Origin: JBDTVS01 sp040007095
GTDB taxonomy: Bacteria > Acidobacteriota > Vicinamibacteria > Vicinamibacterales > CAVVIG01
Assembly: GCA_040007095.1 (NCBI GenBank)
Contig: JBDTVS010000076.1
Coordinates: 62,001-126,000 of the forward strand
DNA length: 64,000 nucleotides
Direction: 5' to 3'
Below the pieces are notes generated by a model. The model ran no database searches. It had not been told where the DNA came from and saw only the letters and a list, made by a program, of their open reading frames with translations. This document shows, piece after piece, positions 24,351-33,546 of the stretch (positions are counted from its first letter, which is position 1; each line of letters begins with the position of its first letter). The position numbers and the translations under genes were made by a program.

Positions 24351-26698
24351 CACGGTTCCTCCACCGCCTTCGTCTTCATCTGAAACGGGGAACTGGTCAC
24401 GATTGCGGTGACGAACGCCGAGAACCGGTAGTGATCCCGCGCCGCCGTGTGCGTGATCGCGCGAACCGCCGGCATGTCCTGCGGGCGCATCGCGCGTCCG
24501 GCGGCGTAGGTCAGCAGCCGCTCGGCGAAGACGCCGGCGAAGACATCGGACCTGGCAAGCAGCGCCTGGCGCAGCGTCGCCGGACCCTTCAGCCTCGTGC
24601 CGTCGACGAGCGATCCCGTCGCGTCGATCGGCACCTTCCCATCGCGTGTCCGCCATTTGCCGGTGTTGTCGAAATTCTCGAGCGAGAAACCGATCGGATC
24701 CATCAACCGGTGACACGACGCGCACACCGGATTGGCGCGATGCAGTTCGAGGCGTTGCCGCAGCGACGTGACCTTCACCTGCGCGGCGTCCTTCTCCAGG
24801 TTGGTTTCGACGCCGGGCGGCGGCTGCGGCGGCGGCGCGCCGAGCACGTTGTCGAGCACCCACTTTCCTCGCGTCACCGGCGAGGTGCGATTGGCCGCGG
24901 ACGTGACGGTCAGGATACTGCCCTGTCCGAGGAGACCGCGACGCGGGTCGTCTGGCGCCAGGCTCACCCGGCGCATGCGCGAGCCGAGCACGTTGGGGAG
25001 GCCGTAATGACGCGCGAGCCGCTCGTCCACAAAGGTGAAGTCGGCATCGAGCAGCTCGATCACGCTGCGATCCTCTTGCATGATGGTGCGGACGAAGAGC
25101 TCGGTTTCGCGCTGGAAGGATTGCCGCAGGTTGCCGTCCCAGTCCGGGGAATCGGGCCGGACATTCCGCAGCTCGCGCAGCAGCAGCCATTGCCCCGCGA
25201 AGTTGGTCACCAGTGCGTCCGCGCGCGGATCGGCCAGCATCCGGCGGACCTGCCTTTCGAGCGTCGCCGCCATGTGCAACGTTCCGCGCCGGGCATCGGC
25301 AATCAGGTCATCGTCGGGAATGCTGCTCCACAGGAAGAACGACAGGCGCGACGCCAGTTCGAGGTCGCTGATCCGGAACGGCGCGCCCGGCGCGACGGTG
25401 GCCGGCTCGTGCTCGAAGCGGAATAGAAACCTGGGATCGACGAGCACGCGGGCGATGCCCCGCTGGATGCCGGACTCGAACGTGCCATCCGTCGTGCCGT
25501 CGCGGTAGAACGCGAGCAGCACGTCCATCTCGGGTCCGGCCAAAGCGACGGGCCGGCGATAGGCCCGGGAGGCAAGCGTATTGAGGATCTTCTTCGCACA
25601 GGCCAACTGGTCGGCAGCGGCGGTTGGCGTGCAGACCAGCAGCCGGCGCCGGCTCGGCGTGTCGCCGGGTCCGGTGGCATTGAACGGACCCGTGACGGTG
25701 ACCTGAGACACGCCCGGCGTCCGCGTCGGGGCGTTGTAGACGCTGTCGGCGCCGGAGACGCGCGTTCGCACGATCAATGCGGCCGCAAGCGTGTGCGGCC
25801 CTGCGGACACGCGGATACGCGTCGGTCCGCGTCCCTGCAGCGTCACGGGCGTCCCGTCCAGCGTCACGTAGCGATCGTCTGCAGCCGCGGGACCGCCGCC
25901 GCGTCCACCGGCGCCGCGTGCCGCGCCGAGCGCCACTCCGCCGCCGGCGCCGACCTCGAGGTCGTACTCGGCGTCGAGCGGGAACGGGTGGTGAATGACG
26001 ACCCCTCCCCGCGTGCCCAGCGGAAGGCCCTCGATGTGCGCGGCCTGCGAGAGATCGCCGGGCACGCGATATGTCACCCGGTCCAGACCAATGGAGGGAT
26101 GGCCGATCGCCAGCCGGCTCACCTTCGCCGCCGCGGATGCATACGCTTCGATCAGCGCGGGCGAGACGCCCAGCACGTCCGCATTGTTGTCGAATCCCGC
26201 CGCCGAGTCGTCGGGCGGGAGCATCGCGCTGACATCCACGTCGACGGCGAGCAAATCGCGGATCGCATTCGCGTACTCGGCGCGATTCAACCGGTGCAGC
26301 GCGGGCGCGCCCGGATCCGGGTGCTGCACCGCGAACCGATCGAGCTGACCCTCCAGGGCCGAGGTAAACTCCGCGCGCGCCACTGCCGGCGGCTGCGGCG
26401 CGCCTTCCGGCGGCATCATCCCGGTGCGGAGCTTGCGCACGACTTTTTCCCAGGTGGCGATCTGTCCTTCGACCTGCGCCGGGTCGGCGTCGAGGACGAG
26501 GTTCCCGACCTTCGCGCGCGGGTTGTGACAGCCGGCGCAGTACTGTTTCAAGAACGCGGCGTCGGGAGACGACGATTGCACCGGCGTGCGTGCGCGGGCG
26601 GCGGGCTGTGGACCGCCGCCGAACTGTGTACCGCCGGCGGACGTCGAGACCGACGCAGAAGCGAACGCGATCACCGCGCAGACGAGCAGGGTTCTCAT
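24350..26698 (-). CDS. Exported multidomain c-type cytochrome (DUF1587/1592/1595/1588/1585)
   Basis: The ATG at 26698 overlaps the ankyrin gene stop as ATGA. The 782 residues have a signal peptide; a first heme site CAGCH at residues 54-58; the DUF1587 block LNRAEYANAIRDLLAVDVD...GFDNNADVL; a carbohydrate-binding-like region; the DUF1595 block SRAYRRPVAL; the DUF1592 block FLFRFEHEP...LASRLSFFLWSSIPDDDL; the DUF1588 block ending in a second heme site CASCHRLMDPIGFSLENFD; and a C-terminal DUF1585 block (LLTYAAGRAMRPQDMPAVR). These planctomycete-type cytochromes are thought to act in envelope redox chemistry, with no proven substrate. The neighbouring operon at 38.4-44.6 kb carries a paralogue with the same order. 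Confidence 0.9.
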   Translation of the reverse strand: MRTLLVCAVIAFASASVSTSAGGTQFGGGPQPAARARTPVQSSSPDAAFLKQYCAGCHNPRAKVGNLVLDADPAQVEGQIATWEKVVRKLRTGMMPPEGAPQPPAVARAEFTSALEGQLDRFAVQHPDPGAPALHRLNRAEYANAIRDLLAVDVDVSAMLPPDDSAAGFDNNADVLGVSPALIEAYASAAAKVSRLAIGHPSIGLDRVTYRVPGDLSQAAHIEGLPLGTRGGVVIHHPFPLDAEYDLEVGAGGGVALGAARGAGGRGGGPAAADDRYVTLDGTPVTLQGRGPTRIRVSAGPHTLAAALIVRTRVSGADSVYNAPTRTPGVSQVTVTGPFNATGPGDTPSRRRLLVCTPTAAADQLACAKKILNTLASRAYRRPVALAGPEMDVLLAFYRDGTTDGTFESGIQRGIARVLVDPRFLFRFEHEPATVAPGAPFRISDLELASRLSFFLWSSIPDDDLIADARRGTLHMAATLERQVRRMLADPRADALVTNFAGQWLLLRELRNVRPDSPDWDGNLRQSFQRETELFVRTIMQEDRSVIELLDADFTFVDERLARHYGLPNVLGSRMRRVSLAPDDPRRGLLGQGSILTVTSAANRTSPVTRGKWVLDNVLGAPPPQPPPGVETNLEKDAAQVKVTSLRQRLELHRANPVCASCHRLMDPIGFSLENFDNTGKWRTRDGKVPIDATGSLVDGTRLKGPATLRQALLARSDVFAGVFAERLLTYAAGRAMRPQDMPAVRAITHTAARDHYRFSAFVTAIVTSSPFQMKTKAVEEP

Positions 26699-28257
26699 GG
26701 TGTGCCCGCGTCGCGCCTTGCGGTTGCGGCGCCGTGCGTCAACCGCTCGAGCAGCGCCATCGTCGACGGCTTGGCCACCGGCGAGTTCGTGGCCAGGAAC
26801 ACTCCCTGCGCCCACGCGTAAGGGGTGCGCCCCTCGCGATCGGGGCGATCGAGTTGCGCCCCGTGCCGTGCGAGCAACTCGATGATGTCGTCCGATCCGC
26901 GATTGGCCGCGCCGTGGATCGCCTGCAGCCCCATCTTGTTGACCGCGTTGACGTCGAGACCAAGGTCCAGACAGAGCTGCACCGCCTCGATCCAGCGAGC
27001 CGGCGATTCGCTGAACGTCTCGCCGACGACCCAGTTCACGCCCGCCGCAGTCATCAGCGCCGTCGTTTCGTTGAAGGTCGTGATGTTCGGGTCGGCGCCC
27101 CTGGCGAGCAGCAGCCGCATCGTCGCGACGTCGCCGGCCTGCGCCGCCCGGATGAACGCCGTCTGTCCGGTGACATCGACCCACTCGAGCGAGCCGAGCG
27201 GCAGCAGGTAGCGGCGCATCGGCGGGAATTCCTTGACACGCGCGTTCACGTCGACGCCGCGCTCGAGGAGTGCCGAGATCACCTGCAGCCCCGCCTCGCG
27301 ATCGATGCCGTTCTCGTCGGCTGGCGTGCCGCTGCGGACGGCAAGGTTCCTGATGTCGACGGCCGCCCAGAGCGGCGCGCGGCCCCACCAGTCCGTGCGC
27401 TGCGGATCGGCGCCCTGGTCGATCAGGAACGTCGCGACCGCCAGCTGCCCATTGGTGAGGGCCATCAACAGGGGCGTGATCCCGTTGGGATCCGGCGCGT
27501 TGACGTCGGCGCCCGCCTTGACGAGCAGTCCGGCGGCGTCGAGCTGCCCGTCGCGCGCCGCGAAGAGCAGCGGAGTCATCCCGCCCGATGTCGGCTGCTG
27601 TTCACCCTGTGAGGGCACACCGCCTCGCACGATGCCCACGCCGTGCGAGCCGCCGCCCGTACCGGGAGGCCGCTTGATTGGCGGTTCGCCAACACGCGTG
27701 CGGGAGTCGACGGTCGCCCCGCGAGCGATGAGCAGCCGCATGATCGCCGTGTCGTTGCGCCGCGCTGCCCACATCAGCGCGTTGTGACCGAACTGCGCGT
27801 CGACGGCATTGACCGCCGCGCCACGATCGAGCAGGAGCTCAACGGCGTCGCGGCTGCCGGCGCGGACCGCCGCCATCAGCAGGGTATCGCCGGAGGCATC
27901 GGTCGTCGAGGAATTCGCACCCGCGTCGAGCAGCCGCCCCAGCATGGCGGCGCTGCCATTTTCGGCAGCGATGTAGACCGGCGTGATCCCCAGCGCGGTC
28001 GACGTGGACACCCGGGCGCCGGCGCGCAACAACGCGGTCGCGGTGTCGACATCGTCGGCGCGCACCACCCAGTGCAGCGGTGTGGCGCCGTCGGGGTCGG
28101 CGGCGTTCACGTCGCCACCCTTCCGCAGCAACTGCCGAACGGCCGCCATGTCGCCACCTGCCGCGGCTTGCACCAGGGCGGTATCGGGAGCGGCTCCGAG
28201 GGGCTGAATCAGGACCGACAGGAGGAGAAGCGGAGGGCCCAGCCATCGAGTCAACAC
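26695..28257 (-). CDS. Exported ankyrin-repeat protein
   Basis: The GTG at 28257 with AGGAG upstream is chosen because it opens a signal peptide directly (WLGPPLLLLSVLIQPLGAAP). Upstream in-frame codons run through a simple repeat. The 520 residues hold about ten ankyrin units, e.g. DGATPLHWVVRADDVDTATALL, GITPVYIAAENGS, GDTLLMAAVRAGSRDAVELLL and GQTAFIRAAQAGDVATMRLLL. An insertion with VRSGTPADENGIDREAG is also found in the ankyrin part of 38417-40882 as a similar long loop. It is the first gene of the coupled set with the cytochrome and DUF1552 genes. It probably serves as a periplasmic binding scaffold; no enzyme motif is visible. Confidence 0.85.
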   Translation of the reverse strand: MLTRWLGPPLLLLSVLIQPLGAAPDTALVQAAAGGDMAAVRQLLRKGGDVNAADPDGATPLHWVVRADDVDTATALLRAGARVSTSTALGITPVYIAAENGSAAMLGRLLDAGANSSTTDASGDTLLMAAVRAGSRDAVELLLDRGAAVNAVDAQFGHNALMWAARRNDTAIMRLLIARGATVDSRTRVGEPPIKRPPGTGGGSHGVGIVRGGVPSQGEQQPTSGGMTPLLFAARDGQLDAAGLLVKAGADVNAPDPNGITPLLMALTNGQLAVATFLIDQGADPQRTDWWGRAPLWAAVDIRNLAVRSGTPADENGIDREAGLQVISALLERGVDVNARVKEFPPMRRYLLPLGSLEWVDVTGQTAFIRAAQAGDVATMRLLLARGADPNITTFNETTALMTAAGVNWVVGETFSESPARWIEAVQLCLDLGLDVNAVNKMGLQAIHGAANRGSDDIIELLARHGAQLDRPDREGRTPYAWAQGVFLATNSPVAKPSTMALLERLTHGAATARRDAGTP

Positions 28258-28298
28258 CAGGGTTCTCCTGCACGCGGTCTCTTTGGCCGCGGCGCAAT

Positions 28299-28384
28299 GA
28301 TCTCTCGGATCTCTCATCTCTCGGATTTCTGATCTCTCGGATCCCTCGACGCCGATCTTTCGACGTCGATCTTTCGACGCCGAA
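28299..28384. repeat. Degenerate tandem repeat in a divergent intergenic region
   Basis: Repeated GATCTCTCG and GATCTTTCGACG(C/T)C units, eight or so in a row, fill the region between the ankyrin gene (minus, 28257) and the di-heme protein gene (plus, 28548). The tandem part could affect spacing of divergent promoters. No clear promoter could be chosen in this 290-base gap. Confidence 0.7.
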
Positions 28385-28547
28385 CTGTCCGAGACGACTC
28401 GCAGCGAGGTGGACACGTCCCGGGTCGCGGGCGCCGGCCGCGGCGGGCAAGTATAGCATCGCGAACATGGCGGATCTCGGCGTCTTGCGAGGTTTGACCG
28501 ATCTTTGAGCGCGCGTCCGACCTTCAGCCGGGTAAGAATAAGGCCCG

Positions 28548-30086
28548 ATGTCCAAATGGCAAGCGGCTCTTTTCGCAGTATGGCTCTCGGCCGCCTTTGT
28601 GGGGGCGGCGCCCGGGTCGTCGACGTCGTGGTGGAGTCCGGGGCAGGGAACGCCGCTGCCGGAGTTCGCGACGTACGACAACGAACAGGGCCAACTCGGC
28701 GTGCTGAACGAGTCGGGTCAGCTCGACACGAAGGGACATCCGTTCTTCGAGTCCATCGGCACCAACGGCAGGGCCTGCGTCACGTGTCACCAGCCGGCCG
28801 ACGGCATGTCGCTGTCTGTGCGCAGCATTCGTGACCGGTGGACGGTCACCGGCGGCAAGGACGCGCTGTTTGCGGCCGTCGACGGCATGAACTGTCCCGA
28901 CCTCCCGCCCGACGATCCCCGTTCTCACTCGCAGTTGCTCGATCGCGGCTTGTTCCGGGTCGCGCTCCCGTGGCCGCCGCAGCGTCCCGACGGCACGCGC
29001 ATCGATCCCGAGTTCATGATTGAAGTCGTGCGCGATCCGGGCGGTTGCAACACGAATCCGCGCTACGGGTTGAACAGCGCGACGCCCACCATCTCGGTCT
29101 ACCGCCGTCCGCGCCCGGTGGCCAACACGAAGTACACGACGCACCAGAACTTCGGCGTTGGCCCGTTCATCGGCAAGAACGGCATGCCGTCGGCGACGGA
29201 TCCCGAGACCGGCAAACCGACGAGCATGAACCTGATGTCCGATGCGCGCGCGGCCACGCTGGCCGTGCAGGCTCAGGACGCCGCCAGGAACCACCTGCAG
29301 ATGGCAGGCACTCTCACCGCCGCGCAGATCGCGCGCGTCATGGCATTCGAGCGGCAGGTGTACATCGCCCAGGTCGCGCGCCGCGACGCGGGCAGCCTGG
29401 TCGAACCCGACGGGCCGCCGGCCTTCGGGCCGCGCAATCTCGCCGCCGCTGACGCCGGCGTGCTCGGCAACAACACCACGCGCTATGTCTTTCCGCTGGG
29501 GGGGAAGTGGACGCACCTGGCGCGCACGAACGACGAGACGGAGAATGCGCGCAACGCGGCGCGCGAGTCCATTGCGCGTGGCCATGACGTGTTCATGTTC
29601 CGCACGTTCTGGATCAAGGACTCGATGCATCTCAACTCGGTGGGCCTCGGCAACCCGGTGAAGCGGACCTGCGCCACCTGTCACGGGATGCACATGACAG
29701 GGATGGACACGGCGAACGGCTGGATGGACATCGGCACGACCAACCTGCCGTGGGCCACGGAGGTGCCGCTGAATCCGTGGACGGAGGCGAAGCCCCAGAT
29801 GCCGCTCTTCCGGGTCACCTGCAAGCCGGGGGTGCGGCCGCATCCGTTCCTCGGGCGCGTCATCCACACGCAGGATCCCGGGCGCGCGCTCATCTCGGGT
29901 CTCTGCAACGACGTCGGGACCATCGTCATGGAGCAGTTCCGTGGACTGGCGGCGCGCGCGCCCTATTTCTCGAACGGGTCGGCCGCGACACTGCGCGAAC
30001 TGGTCGACTTCTACGACCGCCGTTACAATATCGGCTACTCGCAGCAGGAGAAGCAGGATCTCGTCAACTTTCTGGGGGCGCTCTGA
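28548..30086 (+). CDS. Exported di-heme cytochrome c peroxidase-like protein
   Basis: The ATG at 28548 opens a signal peptide (ALFAVWLSAAFVGAAPG). The 512 residues have two c-heme sites, CVTCH at 77-81 and CATCH at 375-379. The C-terminal end (FRGLAARAPYFSNGSAATLRELVDFYDRRY...QQEKQDLVNFLGAL) is typical of the CcpA/MauG di-heme family. A likely distal Met/His ligand region follows the second heme (MHMTGMDT). It could be a peroxidase or a MauG-like oxidising enzyme in the periplasm. It heads a three-gene plus-strand unit divergent from the ankyrin operon. Its stop overlaps the next start (TGATG). Confidence 0.85.
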   Translation: MSKWQAALFAVWLSAAFVGAAPGSSTSWWSPGQGTPLPEFATYDNEQGQLGVLNESGQLDTKGHPFFESIGTNGRACVTCHQPADGMSLSVRSIRDRWTVTGGKDALFAAVDGMNCPDLPPDDPRSHSQLLDRGLFRVALPWPPQRPDGTRIDPEFMIEVVRDPGGCNTNPRYGLNSATPTISVYRRPRPVANTKYTTHQNFGVGPFIGKNGMPSATDPETGKPTSMNLMSDARAATLAVQAQDAARNHLQMAGTLTAAQIARVMAFERQVYIAQVARRDAGSLVEPDGPPAFGPRNLAAADAGVLGNNTTRYVFPLGGKWTHLARTNDETENARNAARESIARGHDVFMFRTFWIKDSMHLNSVGLGNPVKRTCATCHGMHMTGMDTANGWMDIGTTNLPWATEVPLNPWTEAKPQMPLFRVTCKPGVRPHPFLGRVIHTQDPGRALISGLCNDVGTIVMEQFRGLAARAPYFSNGSAATLRELVDFYDRRYNIGYSQQEKQDLVNFLGAL

Positions 30087-30907
30087 TGAACGCGCGTCTT
30101 GTGATCCGCTGCAGCACGCTGCTGCTCGCGGGCTGGCATGTGTCGGGCGCGGCGGTGTCTGTCGGCGCCGACGGGCCGCGCAAGAACTTCGTGAGCTGCC
30201 CGATCGTTCGCGACACCGCGTCGGTGCCGTGCTGGCTGGCTGAGTACGACGGCGAGCTCTACTACCTCACGATTCAGTCGGACGTGACCTCGCCGGTCAC
30301 GCCGCCGTGGCTCGGCCATCGCGTGCTGGTGGAGGGCAGCGTGTCGGCCGAGCCCCGCATCTGCGGCGGTATCGTCCTGAAGCCGGTGCACCTGTCGGTG
30401 ATGCCCGAGCCTGACGCGTCGTGCAACACCATGCTGCCGGCCGAAGAGCGATACAACCTGACGTTCGAGCCGCCGCGCCCGCCGGGTCCGAGCAAAGGAC
30501 GGCTGGCGTTCGACAACGCCCCGCCGCCGGCCATCCCGTCGCCGGCCGCGCTGCCGTCGATGAAAGACTTCATCGTGCCGTACGATTTCGACGCGCTGGT
30601 CGGATTCAACCACGCGCGCGTGCTGACCGAGGTGCTGGGATTCGCGCGAGCCGTGAATGGGCGGAACATCGAGATCGTCGGCTACCGCGGCGCCGTGCGT
30701 CTCTCGAGTGGGCAGGTCATGTTGGAGGAGGCCGACATGGGGAAACGGCGTGCCGAGCAGCTGGCGATGCTGCTGCAGGGCGCGAACCTGAAATCGCCGT
30801 CTTACAAGGTGACCTGGCGCGACGCGTCGGGCAGTGCCACCGGTGCGGATGACTACGCCCTCCGCCGCGCCGTGATCACGGTCCACGCCGGCGAGGCCGC
30901 GCGGTAG
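30086..30907 (+). CDS. Exported protein with OmpA-like C-terminal part
   Basis: The ATG at 30086 overlaps the previous stop by one base. The 273-residue protein has a signal peptide and an N-terminal half with four Cys (SCPIVRD, VPCWLAEYDG, RICGGI, SCNTML) that may form disulfides. The C-terminal half (NHARVLTEVLGFARAVNGRNIEIVGYRG, MGKRRAEQLAMLLQ, YALRRAVITVH) resembles the OmpA/MotB peptidoglycan-binding fold, though the usual NxxLSxxRA box is reduced to GKRRAEQL. The YDGELYYL segment is also reminiscent of small exported proteins of unknown function. It is translated together with the di-heme protein. Confidence 0.7.
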   Translation: MNARLVIRCSTLLLAGWHVSGAAVSVGADGPRKNFVSCPIVRDTASVPCWLAEYDGELYYLTIQSDVTSPVTPPWLGHRVLVEGSVSAEPRICGGIVLKPVHLSVMPEPDASCNTMLPAEERYNLTFEPPRPPGPSKGRLAFDNAPPPAIPSPAALPSMKDFIVPYDFDALVGFNHARVLTEVLGFARAVNGRNIEIVGYRGAVRLSSGQVMLEEADMGKRRAEQLAMLLQGANLKSPSYKVTWRDASGSATGADDYALRRAVITVHAGEAAR

Positions 30908-30934
30908 CGTAGGGGGAGCGTAGGGGAGAATCGC

Positions 30935-31801
30935 ATGATTCGATTCGTGGTCAGCGTCGTGAGTGGATTGGTGCTCCTGGCCGGCGTCCTGTGTCTTGGC
31001 GAGCGCGTCAAGGCGCAGACGTCGCTGCCGCTTGTGAATCTCGGCATGGAGCACCTCGACATCGTCGTGCCGGATCCTGCCGCAACCGCCCGCTTCTACT
31101 CGCGCATCTTCCGCACGGCGCTGCATCAGCAGCCGTTTCGTGACGCCTTGCGGTACTTCGTGCTGCTCGGAGATCTTCCCGCGGACAGGCAGGTCGGGTA
31201 TGTCGCCATCGGCGCGGCGCAAGGACGCGCGCCTGCGATTGGCCACTACTGCGTGCTCGCGAAGGAGTACGCGCGCGACGCCTTTTCGGCGGCCCTGCGG
31301 TCCGCGGGATTGTCCTCACAGGCGACCGCGCCCGGGCCGATCGGCATGTGGCCTGATCCGGACGGCCTCGAGCTGCAATTGTTCCAGCCGCCGGCCGGAC
31401 TCGTTACCGCCGCCGTCCCGTCACCGCTGCCGGTCGAAGGCGACGGCATCGTCTCGCCGAAGGGCGTCGATCACGTGCTGCTCCGGGTGTCGAACCTCGA
31501 GCGGTCCCTCGCGTACTATCGCGCGCTCTACGGCGCGGCGACTGAAGGTGCGCGCGACGCGAACGGCCGGGTGTGGTTTCAATTGGACCGAGGGACCCGT
31601 CTCGGACTGGAGCAGACGACCGGCGCCGTCAGCATCGCGCACTACGCGATTCGCGCCGCGCCGTTCGACCGCGACGCGCTCGTGCGCCGGCTGCGTGAAT
31701 TGGGAACGCGTGTCCTACCGTCGCCGGACGAGCCGGACGTCCTCCGCTTTGCCGACGACAACGGCATCGTCGTCGAATTGCGCGTCGCGTCGCCGAGCTA
31801 G
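30935..31801 (+). CDS. Exported double-VOC (glyoxalase-fold) protein
   Basis: The ATG at 30935 follows GGGGAG at 6 bases, inside a short direct repeat (AGCGTAGGGG twice). The 288 residues have a signal peptide (VVSGLVLLAGVLCLGERVKAQ) and two VOC modules: GMEHLDIVVPDPAATARFYSR...DPDGLELQLF (residues ~35-150) and GVDHVLLRVSNLERSLAYYRAL...DDNGIVVELRV (~175-285). VOC proteins include dioxygenases and isomerases with a His/Glu metal site. The His and Glu positions (EHLDI, LELQLF; DHVLLR, VVELRV) are kept in both modules. Being exported is unusual for the family. A similar double-VOC module is fused to ankyrin repeats at 38417-40882. Confidence 0.82.
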   Translation: MIRFVVSVVSGLVLLAGVLCLGERVKAQTSLPLVNLGMEHLDIVVPDPAATARFYSRIFRTALHQQPFRDALRYFVLLGDLPADRQVGYVAIGAAQGRAPAIGHYCVLAKEYARDAFSAALRSAGLSSQATAPGPIGMWPDPDGLELQLFQPPAGLVTAAVPSPLPVEGDGIVSPKGVDHVLLRVSNLERSLAYYRALYGAATEGARDANGRVWFQLDRGTRLGLEQTTGAVSIAHYAIRAAPFDRDALVRRLRELGTRVLPSPDEPDVLRFADDNGIVVELRVASPS

Positions 31802-32113
31802 TCTCCTCGAAGCGTGCTTCGTCACAAAATTCCCGGGCGGGGCATCCCGCCTCGGGGCGTTACTCCAACGTCCTCTTTCTTGCGGTTTCGGCTCTCTGTC
31901 CGATCCGAGCGGCAGCACAGACGACGCCCACAATTCTCAAATCTCGGGCTTGATCCGATCGGGTAGAGCTTGTGCAGGCGGACTACTGCCGTTCTTACGG
32001 GCTGTCGATCCATGCGCCGCCGAGCGTCAGCCACACGATCAGCATCGACAGGACGCTGATGAAAATCGCCTGTGTCCGTCCTGGCCATCCCTTCGGCGCC
32101 GTGTAGCCCAAGC

Positions 32114-32300
32114 TGACGATTGAACGACTACCTCCTGAAAGGCGGTAGACTCCGCGCGCGACTGAAAGTCGCAGACCGCGCCGCCTGCGTGCGGGAGTCG
32201 TTCAATCGTCACGATCGTGGTTCGCACGATGCCCACGTGCTCGTCGGTCCGAAACATCTCACGGCCGGACCTGCTGAAAGCTGACCGGCTGAAAGCCGGT
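32114..32300. repeat. REP-like cluster of CTGAAAG hairpins inside a 16-bp inverted repeat
   Basis: Arms at 32114-32129 and 32196-32211 (TGACGATTGAACGACT and its complement) are perfect over 16 bp. Inside are CTACC...CTGAAAGG...GGTAG and GCGACT-GAA-AGTCGC hairpins. Just outside, ACCGGCT-GAA-AGCCGGT (32284-32300) is a 7-bp hairpin with the same GAA loop. The shared CTGAAAG loop motif suggests REP-type repeats or a structured RNA. The region 31802-32113 before it holds no feature I can support. Confidence 0.6.
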
Positions 32301-32304
32301 GGGC

Positions 32305-32551
32305 TTAAACCTGGCAAGTGGGCACTAACGAGACCAGCCATCCATTGGCCATCAGCGCCTGCGGGTAGACGGGGTCGACGGACTGCCGACGCATCCAGGT
32401 TGCGACGACAACGGACAGTACCGTCCCGCCGAGAAGGAGATCGTCCGGCGTGCAGCCGCACCGCGCCCGACCACATCGTGACCGCGATGGCCAGCGCCGC
32501 CGCGCCAATCGAGCAGGACAGCATCCCGGCCCGAGCGAACCCGTGCCTCAT
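32305..32551 (-). pseudogene. Small membrane protein, frameshifted
   Basis: An ATG at 32551 overlaps the TGA of the preceding peptidase-like gene (ATGA), a sign of a genuine coupled gene. The first frame encodes a helix (LSCSIGAAALAIAVTMWSGAV). After ~32445 the next frame continues with a second helix (DDLLLGGTVLSVVVATWM) and VYPQALMANGWLVSLVP to a stop at 32305. A single base change would restore one ~82-residue protein with two membrane segments. The family is not recognised. Confidence 0.4.
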
Positions 32552-33285
32552 GGCTTGTATCCCGCCACCAGCCGACCAAGAGCCACCGGCTCCTCGTCTG
32601 GCCCGCGAAACGCGGACGACACCAGCGCGCTCCACGCGAATCCCGTCATCCGGTCTGCGCCATCGACGTAGACGCGCAGAACGCCCTGGCCAATACCGTC
32701 GTGATCGCGGCCGCCCGGCCCGCGTTTGTGGCGCGTGTCGGTGGGGCCGTGTCCCGACTCGCTGCTGTCGATGACTGAAATCAGAAATGATTCGCCGTGG
32801 GTGCCCCTCGTCCGGCTCGCAGCGCCCGGCGCCGGCGCCCGTTCGGGCCGCTGATTGACGATCATGATGTGACCCGTATTTTCCGACTCCTTCAGGTACT
32901 TCACGGAAATCAGATCACCTGGCCGGAGGTCGGTGACGCGCTCGACATGCACAAATCCAGACTGCCCGACGATCGCGTCGTAGTAGCGGCGGGCTGAAGG
33001 GCGGCGGCTGCCGAACCAGCGTCGAAAGTCGTAGACGCTGTAGCCATAGCTGTGCATCAGCAGGTGATCGATCAGGCCGCTGCAATCGGTGTACGACGAG
33101 GGTGTGGTGCCGAAGTCCACCGTCCCCTGGCCATGCTCGTACCGGGTGCGTTCCAGATCGACGCGCGCGACCAGGTCCCGCGCGGCGGCGAGGTGGGCAG
33201 TCTGCGACGACTGAGCGGAGATCGGCGCAACCGCCAAGACCGCCGCAACCGAGCCACAGACGACAAATCGAGAGAAGGTGCGCAT
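32548..33285 (-). CDS. Exported NlpC/P60- or CHAP-like cysteine peptidase-fold protein
   Basis: The ATG at 33285 opens a signal peptide (FSRFVVCGSVAAVLAVAPISAQ); the upstream extension has no ribosome site. In the 245-residue protein, YTDCSGLIDHLLMHSYG supplies a candidate catalytic Cys and TGHIMIVNQ a candidate His, in the order and spacing of NlpC/P60-type folds. DLRPGDLISVKY lies between them, as in those peptidases. It may act on peptidoglycan or another amide or ester in the periplasm. A loop rich in Arg, Gly and His (residues ~150-205) is unusual. The gene is followed by the frameshifted membrane protein. The assignment is by motif only. Confidence 0.6.
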   Translation of the reverse strand: MRTFSRFVVCGSVAAVLAVAPISAQSSQTAHLAAARDLVARVDLERTRYEHGQGTVDFGTTPSSYTDCSGLIDHLLMHSYGYSVYDFRRWFGSRRPSARRYYDAIVGQSGFVHVERVTDLRPGDLISVKYLKESENTGHIMIVNQRPERAPAPGAASRTRGTHGESFLISVIDSSESGHGPTDTRHKRGPGGRDHDGIGQGVLRVYVDGADRMTGFAWSALVSSAFRGPDEEPVALGRLVAGYKP

Positions 33286-33546
33286 CAAGGTCTCGTGTTG
33301 GGCGGCGTCCACGGACGCGTGGAGGCGCTGGGATTCTCTCGTACGGGTGTTCCGGAACCGTAAGGTCGGCCGGCTACCGGCCGGGCGGGGGAGTACCGCC
33401 CGTGGACTGGGGCGTGAGAGCAGGACCCGGTGGTGTTCGAATTGCCCTCGAGCATTCGAGCGGATATGCTGCTGGGGTTATCCTCTTGCTCGGCGACAGG
33501 AGTATCGAGATCCCGTCCGAGCCAATGATCTGTGCGTGGGGGTGCC

